Source of the DNA: Sphingomonas sp. LY29
Lineage (GTDB): Bacteria > Pseudomonadota > Alphaproteobacteria > Sphingomonadales > Sphingomonadaceae
DNA: 64,000 bases
Reading direction: 5' to 3'
Assembly: GCF_035593985.1 (NCBI RefSeq)
Contig: NZ_CP141587.1
Coordinates: 1,858,001 to 1,922,000, forward strand
Shown here one piece after another: positions 44,291-53,012 of the stretch; position 1 is the stretch's first letter, and every line of letters begins with the position of its first letter. The notes beneath the pieces were generated by a model. That model did no database searches, was not told where the DNA came from, and worked only from the letters and a program-made list of their open reading frames with translations. A program made the position numbers and the translations under genes.

Positions 44291-45573
44291 GGCGGCGCGG
44301 GTTCCTGATCGGCGGCGCGACGATCGCGGCGGCCTTACTGCTCGCCGTGGTCCCGGCGAAGGAATCGCCGGCGCAGCGTCGGTCAATCGACAAGCAGATC
44401 GGAAACGACCGGATCACGGTATCGGTCGAGCCCGGCCGCTTTGCCGGCGCCGTCAATTCGCTGACGTTCCGCGGCATCGAATATGTCGATAATTTCGACC
44501 ATGGACGACAGATCCAGTCGGCGCTGCAGATCAATGGGCTGGGCGAATGCCTCAACCCGACCGAGGCAGGATCGAAAGCGGACGCCGCCAAGTCGACGAC
44601 ATCGAGCAAGGCGCAGTCGATCGCGGTCAGTGACAACCGGCTGACCACGGTGACGCAGGCCGCCTACTGGCTTTCGCCTGGCGAACAATATGGCCGCCGT
44701 TGTTCGGCGCTTAGTGGCAAAACCCAGGCCCAGAACCGTTCCGCGCTGTCGCCGGTGCTGATTTCGAAAACGATGTCCTTTTCGCCGCTCCATCCCAATT
44801 TGCTGACGGTCGACGTGTCGTTCAGCGTGCCGAGCGGGCTGCAGTCGGGGAGCGTCGAGGCGCTGACGGGCTATCTGCCGGCCCGGTTCAATAGCTTTTA
44901 TTCCTATGAGCCGGCGACGCGACGGCTGGTCAGGCTGGAGGCCAATACCGCTGGCGCCATGGTCATGGCCCCCGTCATTATCGCCACCGCCGACCGTCGC
45001 CACGCGATGGGGGTCATCTCGCCCGACATCCATCGTCGCGGCTTCGATCGATCCTATTACGCTTACTTCGCCTTTTCCGGGAAAGAAGGCGCGTCCAAAT
45101 GGTCGTGCGTCTTCAACGAGTCGAACATCCCGGCGGGCCAGGCCCTTCGCTATCGCTGCCCGATCGCGGTCGGCACGGTCGCCGAGGTCGTGGCCGCGCT
45201 CGACGCCTTCGCCGTGGCCGAGCGCATGGTAATGACCGCCCGCCCGGCCCCGACCGAACGGTCAGACGGCAAATGGCAGTTCGGCGGTGCAGCGTTCACG
45301 CCGCTCCGCCAGCCGGCAGCCGACCGGATCGCATTGTATGCCTGCGCGATGAAGGGGTCGGGCAATGCGTTCGTGTCGACGCGGATGGACTGCGAGATGT
45401 CGAACCCGGCCGGCATGATCGGCTACGCTCGACAGTCACCGCTCGCCGGTTGGGTCGGCCTCAACCGCTACTATCATGCGGGGCAGGGGAGGCACCTCAT
45501 TTCGACGCAGGAGCCGAGGTCGGTGGGCCAAGGCTACGCGCTCGAAGGGATCCTCGGCTACCTCCCCCGCTGA
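44287..45573 (+). CDS. Secreted protein with DUF5648-like C-terminal repeats
   Basis: The protein has 428 residues and a GTG start overlapping the previous stop (GTGA). The N-terminus RRRGFLIGGATIAAALLL looks like a Tat or Sec signal. A beta-rich middle domain (about 35-330) contains GIEYVDNFDHGRQIQSAL and GECLNPTEAG. The last ~85 residues (ALYACAMKGSGNAFVST, GMIGYARQSPLAGW, LEGILGYL) match the DUF5648 repeat pattern seen in surface proteins. It may bind or process the exported glycan. Middle-domain function unknown. Confidence 0.7.
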   Translation: MRRRGFLIGGATIAAALLLAVVPAKESPAQRRSIDKQIGNDRITVSVEPGRFAGAVNSLTFRGIEYVDNFDHGRQIQSALQINGLGECLNPTEAGSKADAAKSTTSSKAQSIAVSDNRLTTVTQAAYWLSPGEQYGRRCSALSGKTQAQNRSALSPVLISKTMSFSPLHPNLLTVDVSFSVPSGLQSGSVEALTGYLPARFNSFYSYEPATRRLVRLEANTAGAMVMAPVIIATADRRHAMGVISPDIHRRGFDRSYYAYFAFSGKEGASKWSCVFNESNIPAGQALRYRCPIAVGTVAEVVAALDAFAVAERMVMTARPAPTERSDGKWQFGGAAFTPLRQPAADRIALYACAMKGSGNAFVSTRMDCEMSNPAGMIGYARQSPLAGWVGLNRYYHAGQGRHLISTQEPRSVGQGYALEGILGYLPR

Positions 45574-45744
45574 TCCTGGCGCCGTCGAATATTCGCTCGG
45601 CTTCGGAGCCGATCGAACGCACTTCGGCCGCGCCGCTTGGTTGACGCAAATCAGGCCGCAAGCTAACCGGCGCGGCGGTCGAAAGACGCGGAAAAACCGC
45701 ATGAAAGCAATTTCATCTTCTTGAAATAGGTCGAAGGTCTTTTG

Positions 45745-46392
45745 ATGGACACTACTCCCCAGGATCCGCGTCATCTGAACGACATGTTCGATGACAGCTC
45801 GATCGACGCGTATAAGCTGAACTATGCCAACGCCCTGAAAGTGGCACTCGACGGCGTGTCGTCGGCCGAGATCGACAAGCTGTGCCAAACGATCATCCGG
45901 GTCGCCGACGCGGGCGGGCAAATCCTGGTGGCCGGGAACGGCGGGTCGGCGGCAATTGCCGAGCACCTATGCTGCGACTGGACAAAGGGGACGTCCTGCG
46001 AAGGGCATAATGTCATTAACACGCGGTCGATGACGTCCAACGTCGCGCTCTACACCGCGATCGCCAACGATTATGGTTTCGAGAATGTCTTCGGGACGCA
46101 GCTCGATTTCTTCGGGCGCGAAGGCGACCTGCTGATCGCCATATCTTCGTCGGGCAACAGCCCGAACATCCTGAACGCCGTGACGGCCGCGAAGGAGCGG
46201 GGCATGTTCGTCGCGGGCTTCTCGGGCTTCAGCGGCGGGAAGCTGAAGGACATGGTCGACGCGTCGATCTACGTCGGGATCGACAATTACGGCATCGTCG
46301 AGGATGCACACCAGGCCGTGATGCATGTCATCGCGCAATATATCGCCGGACGCCGCGACAAGGCGAATGCGGAAGGCAAGGGCGCGCAGTGA
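45745..46392 (+). CDS. gmhA: Sedoheptulose-7-phosphate isomerase (SIS domain)
   Basis: The protein has 215 residues. The SIS-domain segments are ILVAGNGGSAAIAEHLCCDW (near residues 60-79) and LLIAISSSGNSPNILNAV (near 129-146), with EDAHQAVMH near 192-200. GmhA converts sedoheptulose-7-P to D-glycero-D-manno-heptose-7-P, the first step of heptose activation. It opens a tightly overlapping series with an epimerase, the HddC/GmhB fusion and HddA. Confidence 0.92.
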   Translation: MDTTPQDPRHLNDMFDDSSIDAYKLNYANALKVALDGVSSAEIDKLCQTIIRVADAGGQILVAGNGGSAAIAEHLCCDWTKGTSCEGHNVINTRSMTSNVALYTAIANDYGFENVFGTQLDFFGREGDLLIAISSSGNSPNILNAVTAAKERGMFVAGFSGFSGGKLKDMVDASIYVGIDNYGIVEDAHQAVMHVIAQYIAGRRDKANAEGKGAQ

Positions 46393-47330
46393 AGATCCTC
46401 GTCACCGGCGGCGCCGGCTTCATCGGTAGCCATGTCTGCGACGCGCTGATTGCCAACGGACATGACCTCGTCGTCCTCGACAATTTCTCGCTGGGGCGGG
46501 AAACGAACGTCGAGCACCTGGCCGACAATCCGAACTTCCGGCTGGTGCGCGGCGACGCGACCAATCGCGCGCTGCTGGCCGAGATCTTCGCCGACGGCGC
46601 GTTCGAATGCGTGTTTCATCTGGCCGCGAATTCGGACATCGCACGGTCGCACGCGGCGCCTTCGGTCGATCTCGACAATACGTTCATGACGACCTTCTGC
46701 CTGCTCGAGGCGATGCGCGAAGCGGGGACGAAGCAGATCGTCTTTGCCTCGACTTCGGCCATTTATGGCGAGGCGGCCGGGGAAGTGGGCGAGGATCATG
46801 GCCCCCTGGCGCCCATTTCGCACTATGGCGCGGCCAAGCTCGCGTCCGAGGCTTTCATCAGCAGCTATGGCGAGAATTACGGCATCCAAAGCTGGATCAC
46901 CCGCTTCCCCAACGTGGTCGGTCCGCGCGGCACGCACGGGGCGGTGTTCGATTTCGTGCAAAAGCTGCGGCGCACGCCAGGCGAACTTGAAGTGCTCGGA
47001 GACGGGACTCAGGAAAAGCCGTACTTGAATGTCCACGACTTGGTGGCCGCCATCCTCATGGTGTGGCGCGAGACCAGCGAGCGGATGAACATCTTCAACG
47101 TCGGTGCGCCGACGCGTTCGACGGTTGCGGACATCGCCCGCATCGTGATCGAAGAGGGCCCGGGCGACGCCGACATCCGTTACACCGGCGGCAATCGCGG
47201 CTGGGTCGGTGACGTGCCGAAGTTCGCCTACGACATCAGCAAGATCAGCGCGCTCGGTTGGGCGCCGACGATGACTTCGGACGAAGCCATCCGCGTCGCC
47301 GCCCGCGCGATCTGGGATGAGGCGCAGTGA
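46389..47330 (+). CDS. NAD-dependent sugar epimerase/dehydratase
   Basis: The protein has 313 residues. GTG start overlapping gmhA's stop. The Rossmann motif is [17 protein letters not shown] (4-20). Catalytic FASTSAIYGEA (near 119-129) and YGAAKLASEAF (Tyr/Lys near 145-149) mark an extended SDR. Placement inside the heptose genes suggests it acts on GDP-heptose (epimerase, dehydratase or reductase) or on another NDP-sugar. The exact reaction cannot be read from sequence. Confidence 0.9.
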   Translation: MKILVTGGAGFIGSHVCDALIANGHDLVVLDNFSLGRETNVEHLADNPNFRLVRGDATNRALLAEIFADGAFECVFHLAANSDIARSHAAPSVDLDNTFMTTFCLLEAMREAGTKQIVFASTSAIYGEAAGEVGEDHGPLAPISHYGAAKLASEAFISSYGENYGIQSWITRFPNVVGPRGTHGAVFDFVQKLRRTPGELEVLGDGTQEKPYLNVHDLVAAILMVWRETSERMNIFNVGAPTRSTVADIARIVIEEGPGDADIRYTGGNRGWVGDVPKFAYDISKISALGWAPTMTSDEAIRVAARAIWDEAQ

Positions 47331-48625
47331 AAGCCGTGGTGATCGCCGGCGGCAAGGGCACCCGGCTCGGCCTGGGTGACCTGCCCAAGGCGATGGTCGA
47401 TGTCGACGGGACGCCGTTGCTGGAGCGCACGGTTCGCGCAGCCGTCCGCGACGGGATTACCGACTTCATCTTCCTCACCGGGCACCTGTCGAATGCGATC
47501 GTACGCCACTTCGGTGACGGGCAGAGGTTTGGCGCGACCATCCGGCATGTGGTGGAGAAGGAGCCGTTGGGGACGGCGGGGGCGTTCCGGGAAATCCGCG
47601 ACCTTCTCACCGAGCCGTTCGTAGTGATCTACGGCGATGTCCTGATGGACGTCGACCTTCGTGCCTTTGCCGACGCGGCCGATCGCAACGACGGCGCGGG
47701 CACCTTGTTCGTCCACCCCAACGACCATCCTTACGACAGCGACCTGCTGGAGTGTGACGAGAATGGGCGGATCATCGCCTTCCATCCCAAGCCGCATGCC
47801 GAAGGGGCGTTGTTACCCAATCTAGTCAACGCGGCACTGTATATTCTTCACCCGCGCGTGCTCGATTACATCCCAGTCGAAGGCCAGTCGGATTGGGGCC
47901 GCGACGTCCTCCCGATCGTCGCTCGCGAGGAGAGCCTGTTCGGCTATCGCAGCTGCGAATATGTCAAGGACATCGGCACGCCGGACCGGTTGGCGAAGGC
48001 CGTCAAAAGCCTTCGCGATGGTAAGCTGGATCGTCTCGCGCTGCGCACGGCCAAGCCTGTGCTGTTCCTCGACCGCGACGGCGTGATCAACGAGGAAGTG
48101 GACGGCGCATTGTCCCCTTCGCAAGTGACCGTGCTGCCCGGTGTGGCAAGCGCCATTCGCGCATTCAACGACGCGGGCATTCCCGTCATCTGCGTGACCA
48201 ACCAGCCTGCGCTCGCCAAGGGGTTCATGAGCTGGCAGGACCTTCGTGATGTCGGCGCAGAGATCGATCGTCAACTCGCGGATCAGGCGGGCGCCTATCT
48301 CGACGACCTCCTGATCTGCCCGCATCATCCCGAAGCCGGGTGGGAAGGTGAGGAGCCCGCGCTGAAAATCGACTGCGACTGCCGCAAGCCCGGCGACGGA
48401 ATGCTCCGCACCGCGGCGGCGATGCATAACATCGACCTTGGCCGCTCGTGGCTTGTCGGCGATCGCTATTGCGACGTGGCGGCGGCCGCGTCGGCAGGGG
48501 CGCATTCCATCCTGGTTCGTGGCGGTCATGGCGGGAACGACAGATCGTCGTTTGATGTGCGGCCCGATCATGTCGTCGCCGACCTTGCCGAAGCGGCCCC
48601 GCTCATTCTGGCCGACCTGACATGA
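47327..48625 (+). CDS. Fused heptose-1-P guanylyltransferase and heptose-1,7-bisphosphate phosphatase (HddC-GmhB)
   Basis: The protein has 432 residues. The N-terminal nucleotidyltransferase (1-240) has VIAGGKGTRLGLGDLPKAMVD and FVVIYGDVLMD. The C-terminal HAD domain (about 243-430) has LFLDRDGVINEE (near 246), VTNQPALAKG and the zinc site CPHHPE..CDCRKP of GmhB. Together they provide the phosphatase and guanylyltransferase steps of GDP-D-glycero-alpha-D-manno-heptose synthesis in one polypeptide. It overlaps neighbours by 4 nt on both sides. Confidence 0.88.
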   Translation: MKAVVIAGGKGTRLGLGDLPKAMVDVDGTPLLERTVRAAVRDGITDFIFLTGHLSNAIVRHFGDGQRFGATIRHVVEKEPLGTAGAFREIRDLLTEPFVVIYGDVLMDVDLRAFADAADRNDGAGTLFVHPNDHPYDSDLLECDENGRIIAFHPKPHAEGALLPNLVNAALYILHPRVLDYIPVEGQSDWGRDVLPIVAREESLFGYRSCEYVKDIGTPDRLAKAVKSLRDGKLDRLALRTAKPVLFLDRDGVINEEVDGALSPSQVTVLPGVASAIRAFNDAGIPVICVTNQPALAKGFMSWQDLRDVGAEIDRQLADQAGAYLDDLLICPHHPEAGWEGEEPALKIDCDCRKPGDGMLRTAAAMHNIDLGRSWLVGDRYCDVAAAASAGAHSILVRGGHGGNDRSSFDVRPDHVVADLAEAAPLILADLT

Positions 48626-49596
48626 TCATTTCGCGCACGCCGCTTCGCGTCAGTTTCGTCGGCGGCGGATCCGACCTGCCCAGCTTCTACCGCGAGCATG
48701 GCGGCGCGGTGCTGAGCATGTCGATCCAGAAATATGTCTACCTGTCGATGCATCGCTACTTCGAACCGACCGGCAGCATCCTCAAATATTCGGAAATCGA
48801 AAAGCCCGGCTCGGTCGACGAAATCCGTCATCGCATCATCCGCCAGGTCTTCCGCGATCTGGACATCGACGGCGTCGATTTCAATTCCAGTGCCGACGTG
48901 CCCGCAGGTACGGGAATGGGGTCGTCGAGCGCCTTCACCGTCGGGCTGCTTAATCTCTGCCACGCCTACAAGGGCGAATATGTTTCCCGCGGAAGGCTCG
49001 CGGAGTTGGCGTGCGAGATCGAGATCGACAAGTTGGGCGAGCCGATCGGCAAGCAGGACCAATATGGCTGTGCGCTCGGCGGGATCAATTTCATTGAATT
49101 CCTGCCCGACGGGAGTGTCGCGCACCAGACGGTCCCGCTGACGATCGAGCAGCGGCGCCAGATGGAGCGGAATCTCGTCCTCTTCTATCTCGGCACCACC
49201 CGCTCGGCGAGCGACCTCCTGTCGAAGCAGGCGAAGGCCGTGTCGAGCGACGCCGACAAGCTGGCGACGCTCAGGACCATGGTCGGGCAGGCGCATGACC
49301 TTCGCCGCGACTTGTGCGGGGACATCGACGTCCTCGGGCACTTCCTGCACGACGGCTGGATGCGGAAGCGTCGATTGTCGGCGGATATCTCCAGCCCGTT
49401 GATCGACGATGCCTACGACCGCGCGCTGAAGGCCGGCGCGACCGGGGGGAAGCTGCTCGGGGCAGGCGGGACGGGCTTCCTGCTGTTCTACGCGCCGGAC
49501 GGCAAGGTCGCCGATGTCGAGCGTGAGCTGGCCGAGTTCCGATCGCATCCCGTCTATCTCGACTCCGCGGGTTCGACGATCATCTATAGCGATTGA
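48622..49596 (+). CDS. hddA: D-glycero-alpha-D-manno-heptose-7-phosphate kinase
   Basis: The protein has 324 residues. It is a GHMP kinase: the N-terminus is SRTPLRVSFVGGGSDLPSF, the ATP loop is PAGTGMGSSSAFTVG (near 93-107) and the third motif is KLLGAGGTGFLLFY near 282-295. The GGGSDLP start is typical of HddA/WcbL. It phosphorylates heptose-7-P to the 1,7-bisphosphate, between GmhA and GmhB. ATGA overlap with the preceding gene. Confidence 0.92.
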   Translation: MIISRTPLRVSFVGGGSDLPSFYREHGGAVLSMSIQKYVYLSMHRYFEPTGSILKYSEIEKPGSVDEIRHRIIRQVFRDLDIDGVDFNSSADVPAGTGMGSSSAFTVGLLNLCHAYKGEYVSRGRLAELACEIEIDKLGEPIGKQDQYGCALGGINFIEFLPDGSVAHQTVPLTIEQRRQMERNLVLFYLGTTRSASDLLSKQAKAVSSDADKLATLRTMVGQAHDLRRDLCGDIDVLGHFLHDGWMRKRRLSADISSPLIDDAYDRALKAGATGGKLLGAGGTGFLLFYAPDGKVADVERELAEFRSHPVYLDSAGSTIIYSD

Positions 49597-49604
49597 CGGG
49601 AACG

Positions 49605-52600
49605 ATGAGCGCAGAGCAAAACTCCGTTTCGGAGCGGTCGGGCGACAGTCCGGCCGTTTTGCCGCTTGCTCGGTTCAAGAAGCGGCTGGCAAGACTTGTC
49701 GGCAAGATAGCGAATAAAAAGGTGGATCAGGTGCAACGCGATTATCGGGCATTGGCGGACAGCGGGCTTTTCGATCCCGAATATTATCTGCGGGAAAATT
49801 CCGACGTCGCGAAGCTGGGCATCGATCCGCTCCAGCACTTCATCGACTGCGGTTGGTCCGAGAGCCGAAATCCCAATTCGCTGTTCGATACCCAATGGTA
49901 CCTCGATGAATATCCCGATGTGGCCCAGTCGGGGATCAACCCCTTGCTGCATTACCATCGTATCGGCGGCTTCATCGGCCGGAACCCCAGCCTGCGGTTC
50001 GACAGCAAATGGTATCTGGATTTCTACCCCGACGTTCGCGAAGTCGGCGTCAATCCACTGTCGCATTACCTGGTCAGCGGCCAGTTTGAATCGCGTCAGG
50101 CCAAGTCGGTCGTCGCCGCCGCGGCAGCAGGTGGGCGTGCACAGACGCCGTACGATCATTGGATGGAGGTCAATCGCTTCAGCGCTCGCGACCGCGCCGA
50201 GCTTGAGCAGAGGCTGAAAGGCCACAAGGCGCGTCTGCCGAAGATCTCGGTCGTGACGCCGGTGTACGATACCGACCGTCACCTGCTGACCGAGACTGTC
50301 GATTCCGTGCTCAACCAGGTCTATCAGAACTGGGAGCTATGCCTCGTCAACGATGCCAGCCCAGCCGCGCATATCGCGCCGCAGCTGGAACGCTTCGCGA
50401 CCTCCGATCCGCGCATTCGGGTCAGGCACTTGTCGAAGAACGGCGGTATCTCGATCGCGACCAACGAAGCCGTCGAGATGGCGACCGGCGACGTCGTTCT
50501 GTTTCTCGATCATGACGACCTGCTGACGGTCGATTGCCTTGCGGAAATCGCGCTCCACTATGCCGAGCATCCCGACGTCGACATGGTCTACAGCGACGAC
50601 GACAAGATCGATGTGAAGGGCCGTCGATACGCCCCACAGTTCAAGCCAGACTGGTCCCCGGTCCTGCTGCTGTCGTGGATGTACATCGGCCACGTCTTCA
50701 CCGTGAAGCGGTCGCTGTTTCTCGATGTCGGGGGCTTCCGCGCGGACTTCGACGGATCGCAGGATTACGACTTCGCGCTTCGCGCGGCGGAGCGAGTCCG
50801 CGGCGTCGGCCACGTTCCAAAAATCCTCTATCACTGGCGCGCGGTCGAAGGTTCGACCGCGACCGGCGGCGAGGCAAAACCCAGCAGCATGAACCGCGGC
50901 CTGCTCGCGGTGCAGGAAGCGATCGACCGCCGCGGGATCAAGGGCGCCAAGGCTTTTTTCCCCGACTGGGCGCAGGAAGCGAATGTCGGCATGTTCGACA
51001 TCAAGTTCGCCGACCGGGGGCCCACGGTGACGATCATCATTCCGACCAAGGACCAGGTCGGGCTGCTTCGCAATTGCATCGAGTCGATCGGCAAGACGAC
51101 CTACCGCGATTTTTCGATCCTCGTCGTCGACAATGGCAGCGAAGAGGAAGAGACCGCCGAATATCTCGAAACGCTTTCGGAGAATCCGTCGTGCCGAGTG
51201 GTGGCGATCCCGAACGACAAGGCCGGGTTCAGCTTCGCGCGCGTCAACAACAAGGCGGTCGAACAGTGCGACAGCGAGTTCGTGCTGTTTCTCAACAATG
51301 ACACGCAGGTCATCACCCCCGGCTGGCTCAGCCAGATGATGGGCTATGCCCAGATGCCGGACGTCGGCGCCGTCGGGGCTCGCCTTTATTTCGAGGACGG
51401 CACGCTTCAGCATGCCGGGATCGTGCATGGCTATCACGGCGGTCTCGTCGGGCATGCCTTCCGTGGATTGCCGCCGCATAATTGGGGCTATCTCGGCTTC
51501 GTGCGGAGCGCTCGCGAATATTCGGCCGTGACCGCTGCGTGCATGCTCACGCCGCGCGCGCTGTTTGAGGAAGTCGGCGGGTTCGACGAGGAGAATTTCG
51601 CGGTCGCCTACAACGACGTCGATTATTGCTACCGCCTCGTCCAGCACGGGAAGACCTGCGTCTACTGCCCGACCGCCGAGCTTTGGCACTACGAAGGCAA
51701 GTCGCGCGGCTTCAACGACAATCCCATGGAACGCGCGAACTTTCGCCGCCTTTACGGCGAATGGGTCGATCGCTGGTACAACCCTAATCTGTCGCTGGAG
51801 AATGAGGAGTTCGAGGTCCGGCCGATCCGGCCCGCGACGATCAGCAAGGATCCCATCCGAATCGGCGCCTTTACGCATAATCTGAACAACGAGGGTGCGC
51901 CGACGACGTTGATGGACCTGATCATCGGCATGAAGAAAAAGGGGTTGATCGATCCGGTCATTTTCTCGCCCGCCGATGGTCCGCTGAAGTCGCTTTACGA
52001 GGCGGAAGGATGTCGGGTCATCATTCTCGATGGCGCGATGCATGGCGCGAAGGACCGCGACACGCAGACGACGGGCTTCGCCGGGATCGGCATGCTGCTT
52101 CGCGCGCTTGAGATCGAGGTCGTCATCGCCAACACGCTGCAAAGCTATTGGGCGGTCGAAGGGTCGCGTTTCGCTCGCATTCCGTCGATCCTTGCGCAGC
52201 ACGAGAGCGAGCCGTGGGAAACCTATTTCGACGACTTGGCGCCCGACATGCGCGACGCCGCCTACAAGGCGTTTGCGGACGCGTATCGCGTTCTCTACGT
52301 CGCCGAGGCGACGCGGCGCTCATGGCTGCCGGTCCAGACCCGTCGCAACTTCGAAGTCGTTCGGCACGGCATCCCGCTCGATCGCCTGAAGGCCGAGACG
52401 ACTCGGTGGACGCGCGCTGCTGCCCGCAAGAAGCTTGGCGTTCCAGCGGGCGCGTACGTCCTGTCGGTGGTCGGGACGGTCTGTCGGCGAAAAGGTCAGC
52501 TCGACCTCGTCAAAGCCTATGCCCGCCTGAGCGAAGAGCGGCGCGCCAGCACCTACGTCTTCATCGCGGGCAAGATCGTTGACCCTGAATATATTGTCGA

Positions 52601-53012
52601 GTTCAACGAAGTGCTGGACACCCTCGACAATCCGAATTTGGTGCTGACCGACCACATCGACGACCCGTTCCTGTTCTACGCAGCGAGCGATATTTTCGTC
52701 TGCACCTCACTCATCGAAAGCGCGCCGAGGGTGATCGTCGAAGCGATGGCGTGCGGCCTTCCCATCGTGACCACTCCGGTGTTCGGAATTCCCGAGCTCG
52801 TCGATGAGGGTGTCAACGCGGTCTATTACGAGCCGGGCGACGATCAGGAACTGGCGGAATGGATCGAACGCATGCTGTCGGACGACCAGCTGCGCGGCAA
52901 GCTGGCCAAGAACAGCCCCGCCGTGCTCGCCGGGCAGGCCGGGTTTGCCGAGATGGTCGACCAGTATGGAGAGATCGTTCGACAGGCGGTGAACCTGGAG
53001 ATCGTCGACTAA
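49605..53012 (+). CDS. Tri-domain glycosyltransferase with three N-terminal FD..YPDV modules
   Basis: The protein has 1,135 residues from an ATG; a TTG start 12 nt earlier is possible. Residues ~45-165 hold three copies of the locus module (LFDPEYYLRENSDV, LFDTQWYLDEYPDV, RFDSKWYLDFYPDV). A GT2 domain (about 210-450) has VVTPVYD and FLDHDDLL. A second GT2 domain (about 470-740) has IIIPTKDQ, FLNNDTQ and YNDVDYC. A GT4 domain (about 745-1125) has RKGQLDLVKAYA and TSLIESAPRVIVEAMACG. It could build a repeat unit by itself. The last gene of the operon; its stop overlaps the opposite gene's stop. Confidence 0.9.
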   Translation: MSAEQNSVSERSGDSPAVLPLARFKKRLARLVGKIANKKVDQVQRDYRALADSGLFDPEYYLRENSDVAKLGIDPLQHFIDCGWSESRNPNSLFDTQWYLDEYPDVAQSGINPLLHYHRIGGFIGRNPSLRFDSKWYLDFYPDVREVGVNPLSHYLVSGQFESRQAKSVVAAAAAGGRAQTPYDHWMEVNRFSARDRAELEQRLKGHKARLPKISVVTPVYDTDRHLLTETVDSVLNQVYQNWELCLVNDASPAAHIAPQLERFATSDPRIRVRHLSKNGGISIATNEAVEMATGDVVLFLDHDDLLTVDCLAEIALHYAEHPDVDMVYSDDDKIDVKGRRYAPQFKPDWSPVLLLSWMYIGHVFTVKRSLFLDVGGFRADFDGSQDYDFALRAAERVRGVGHVPKILYHWRAVEGSTATGGEAKPSSMNRGLLAVQEAIDRRGIKGAKAFFPDWAQEANVGMFDIKFADRGPTVTIIIPTKDQVGLLRNCIESIGKTTYRDFSILVVDNGSEEEETAEYLETLSENPSCRVVAIPNDKAGFSFARVNNKAVEQCDSEFVLFLNNDTQVITPGWLSQMMGYAQMPDVGAVGARLYFEDGTLQHAGIVHGYHGGLVGHAFRGLPPHNWGYLGFVRSAREYSAVTAACMLTPRALFEEVGGFDEENFAVAYNDVDYCYRLVQHGKTCVYCPTAELWHYEGKSRGFNDNPMERANFRRLYGEWVDRWYNPNLSLENEEFEVRPIRPATISKDPIRIGAFTHNLNNEGAPTTLMDLIIGMKKKGLIDPVIFSPADGPLKSLYEAEGCRVIILDGAMHGAKDRDTQTTGFAGIGMLLRALEIEVVIANTLQSYWAVEGSRFARIPSILAQHESEPWETYFDDLAPDMRDAAYKAFADAYRVLYVAEATRRSWLPVQTRRNFEVVRHGIPLDRLKAETTRWTRAAARKKLGVPAGAYVLSVVGTVCRRKGQLDLVKAYARLSEERRASTYVFIAGKIVDPEYIVEFNEVLDTLDNPNLVLTDHIDDPFLFYAASDIFVCTSLIESAPRVIVEAMACGLPIVTTPVFGIPELVDEGVNAVYYEPGDDQELAEWIERMLSDDQLRGKLAKNSPAVLAGQAGFAEMVDQYGEIVRQAVNLEIVD

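Noticed and set aside
45640..45670. TTGACG-based promoter upstream of gmhA
   Set aside because: The -35-like word is followed by a poor -10 (TAACCG). The 171-bp gap may hold a promoter, but this one cannot be supported.
50337..52202. 621-codon minus-strand open frame
   Set aside because: It is antisense to the triple glycosyltransferase, whose domains are intact; no recognisable domain in the shadow translation.
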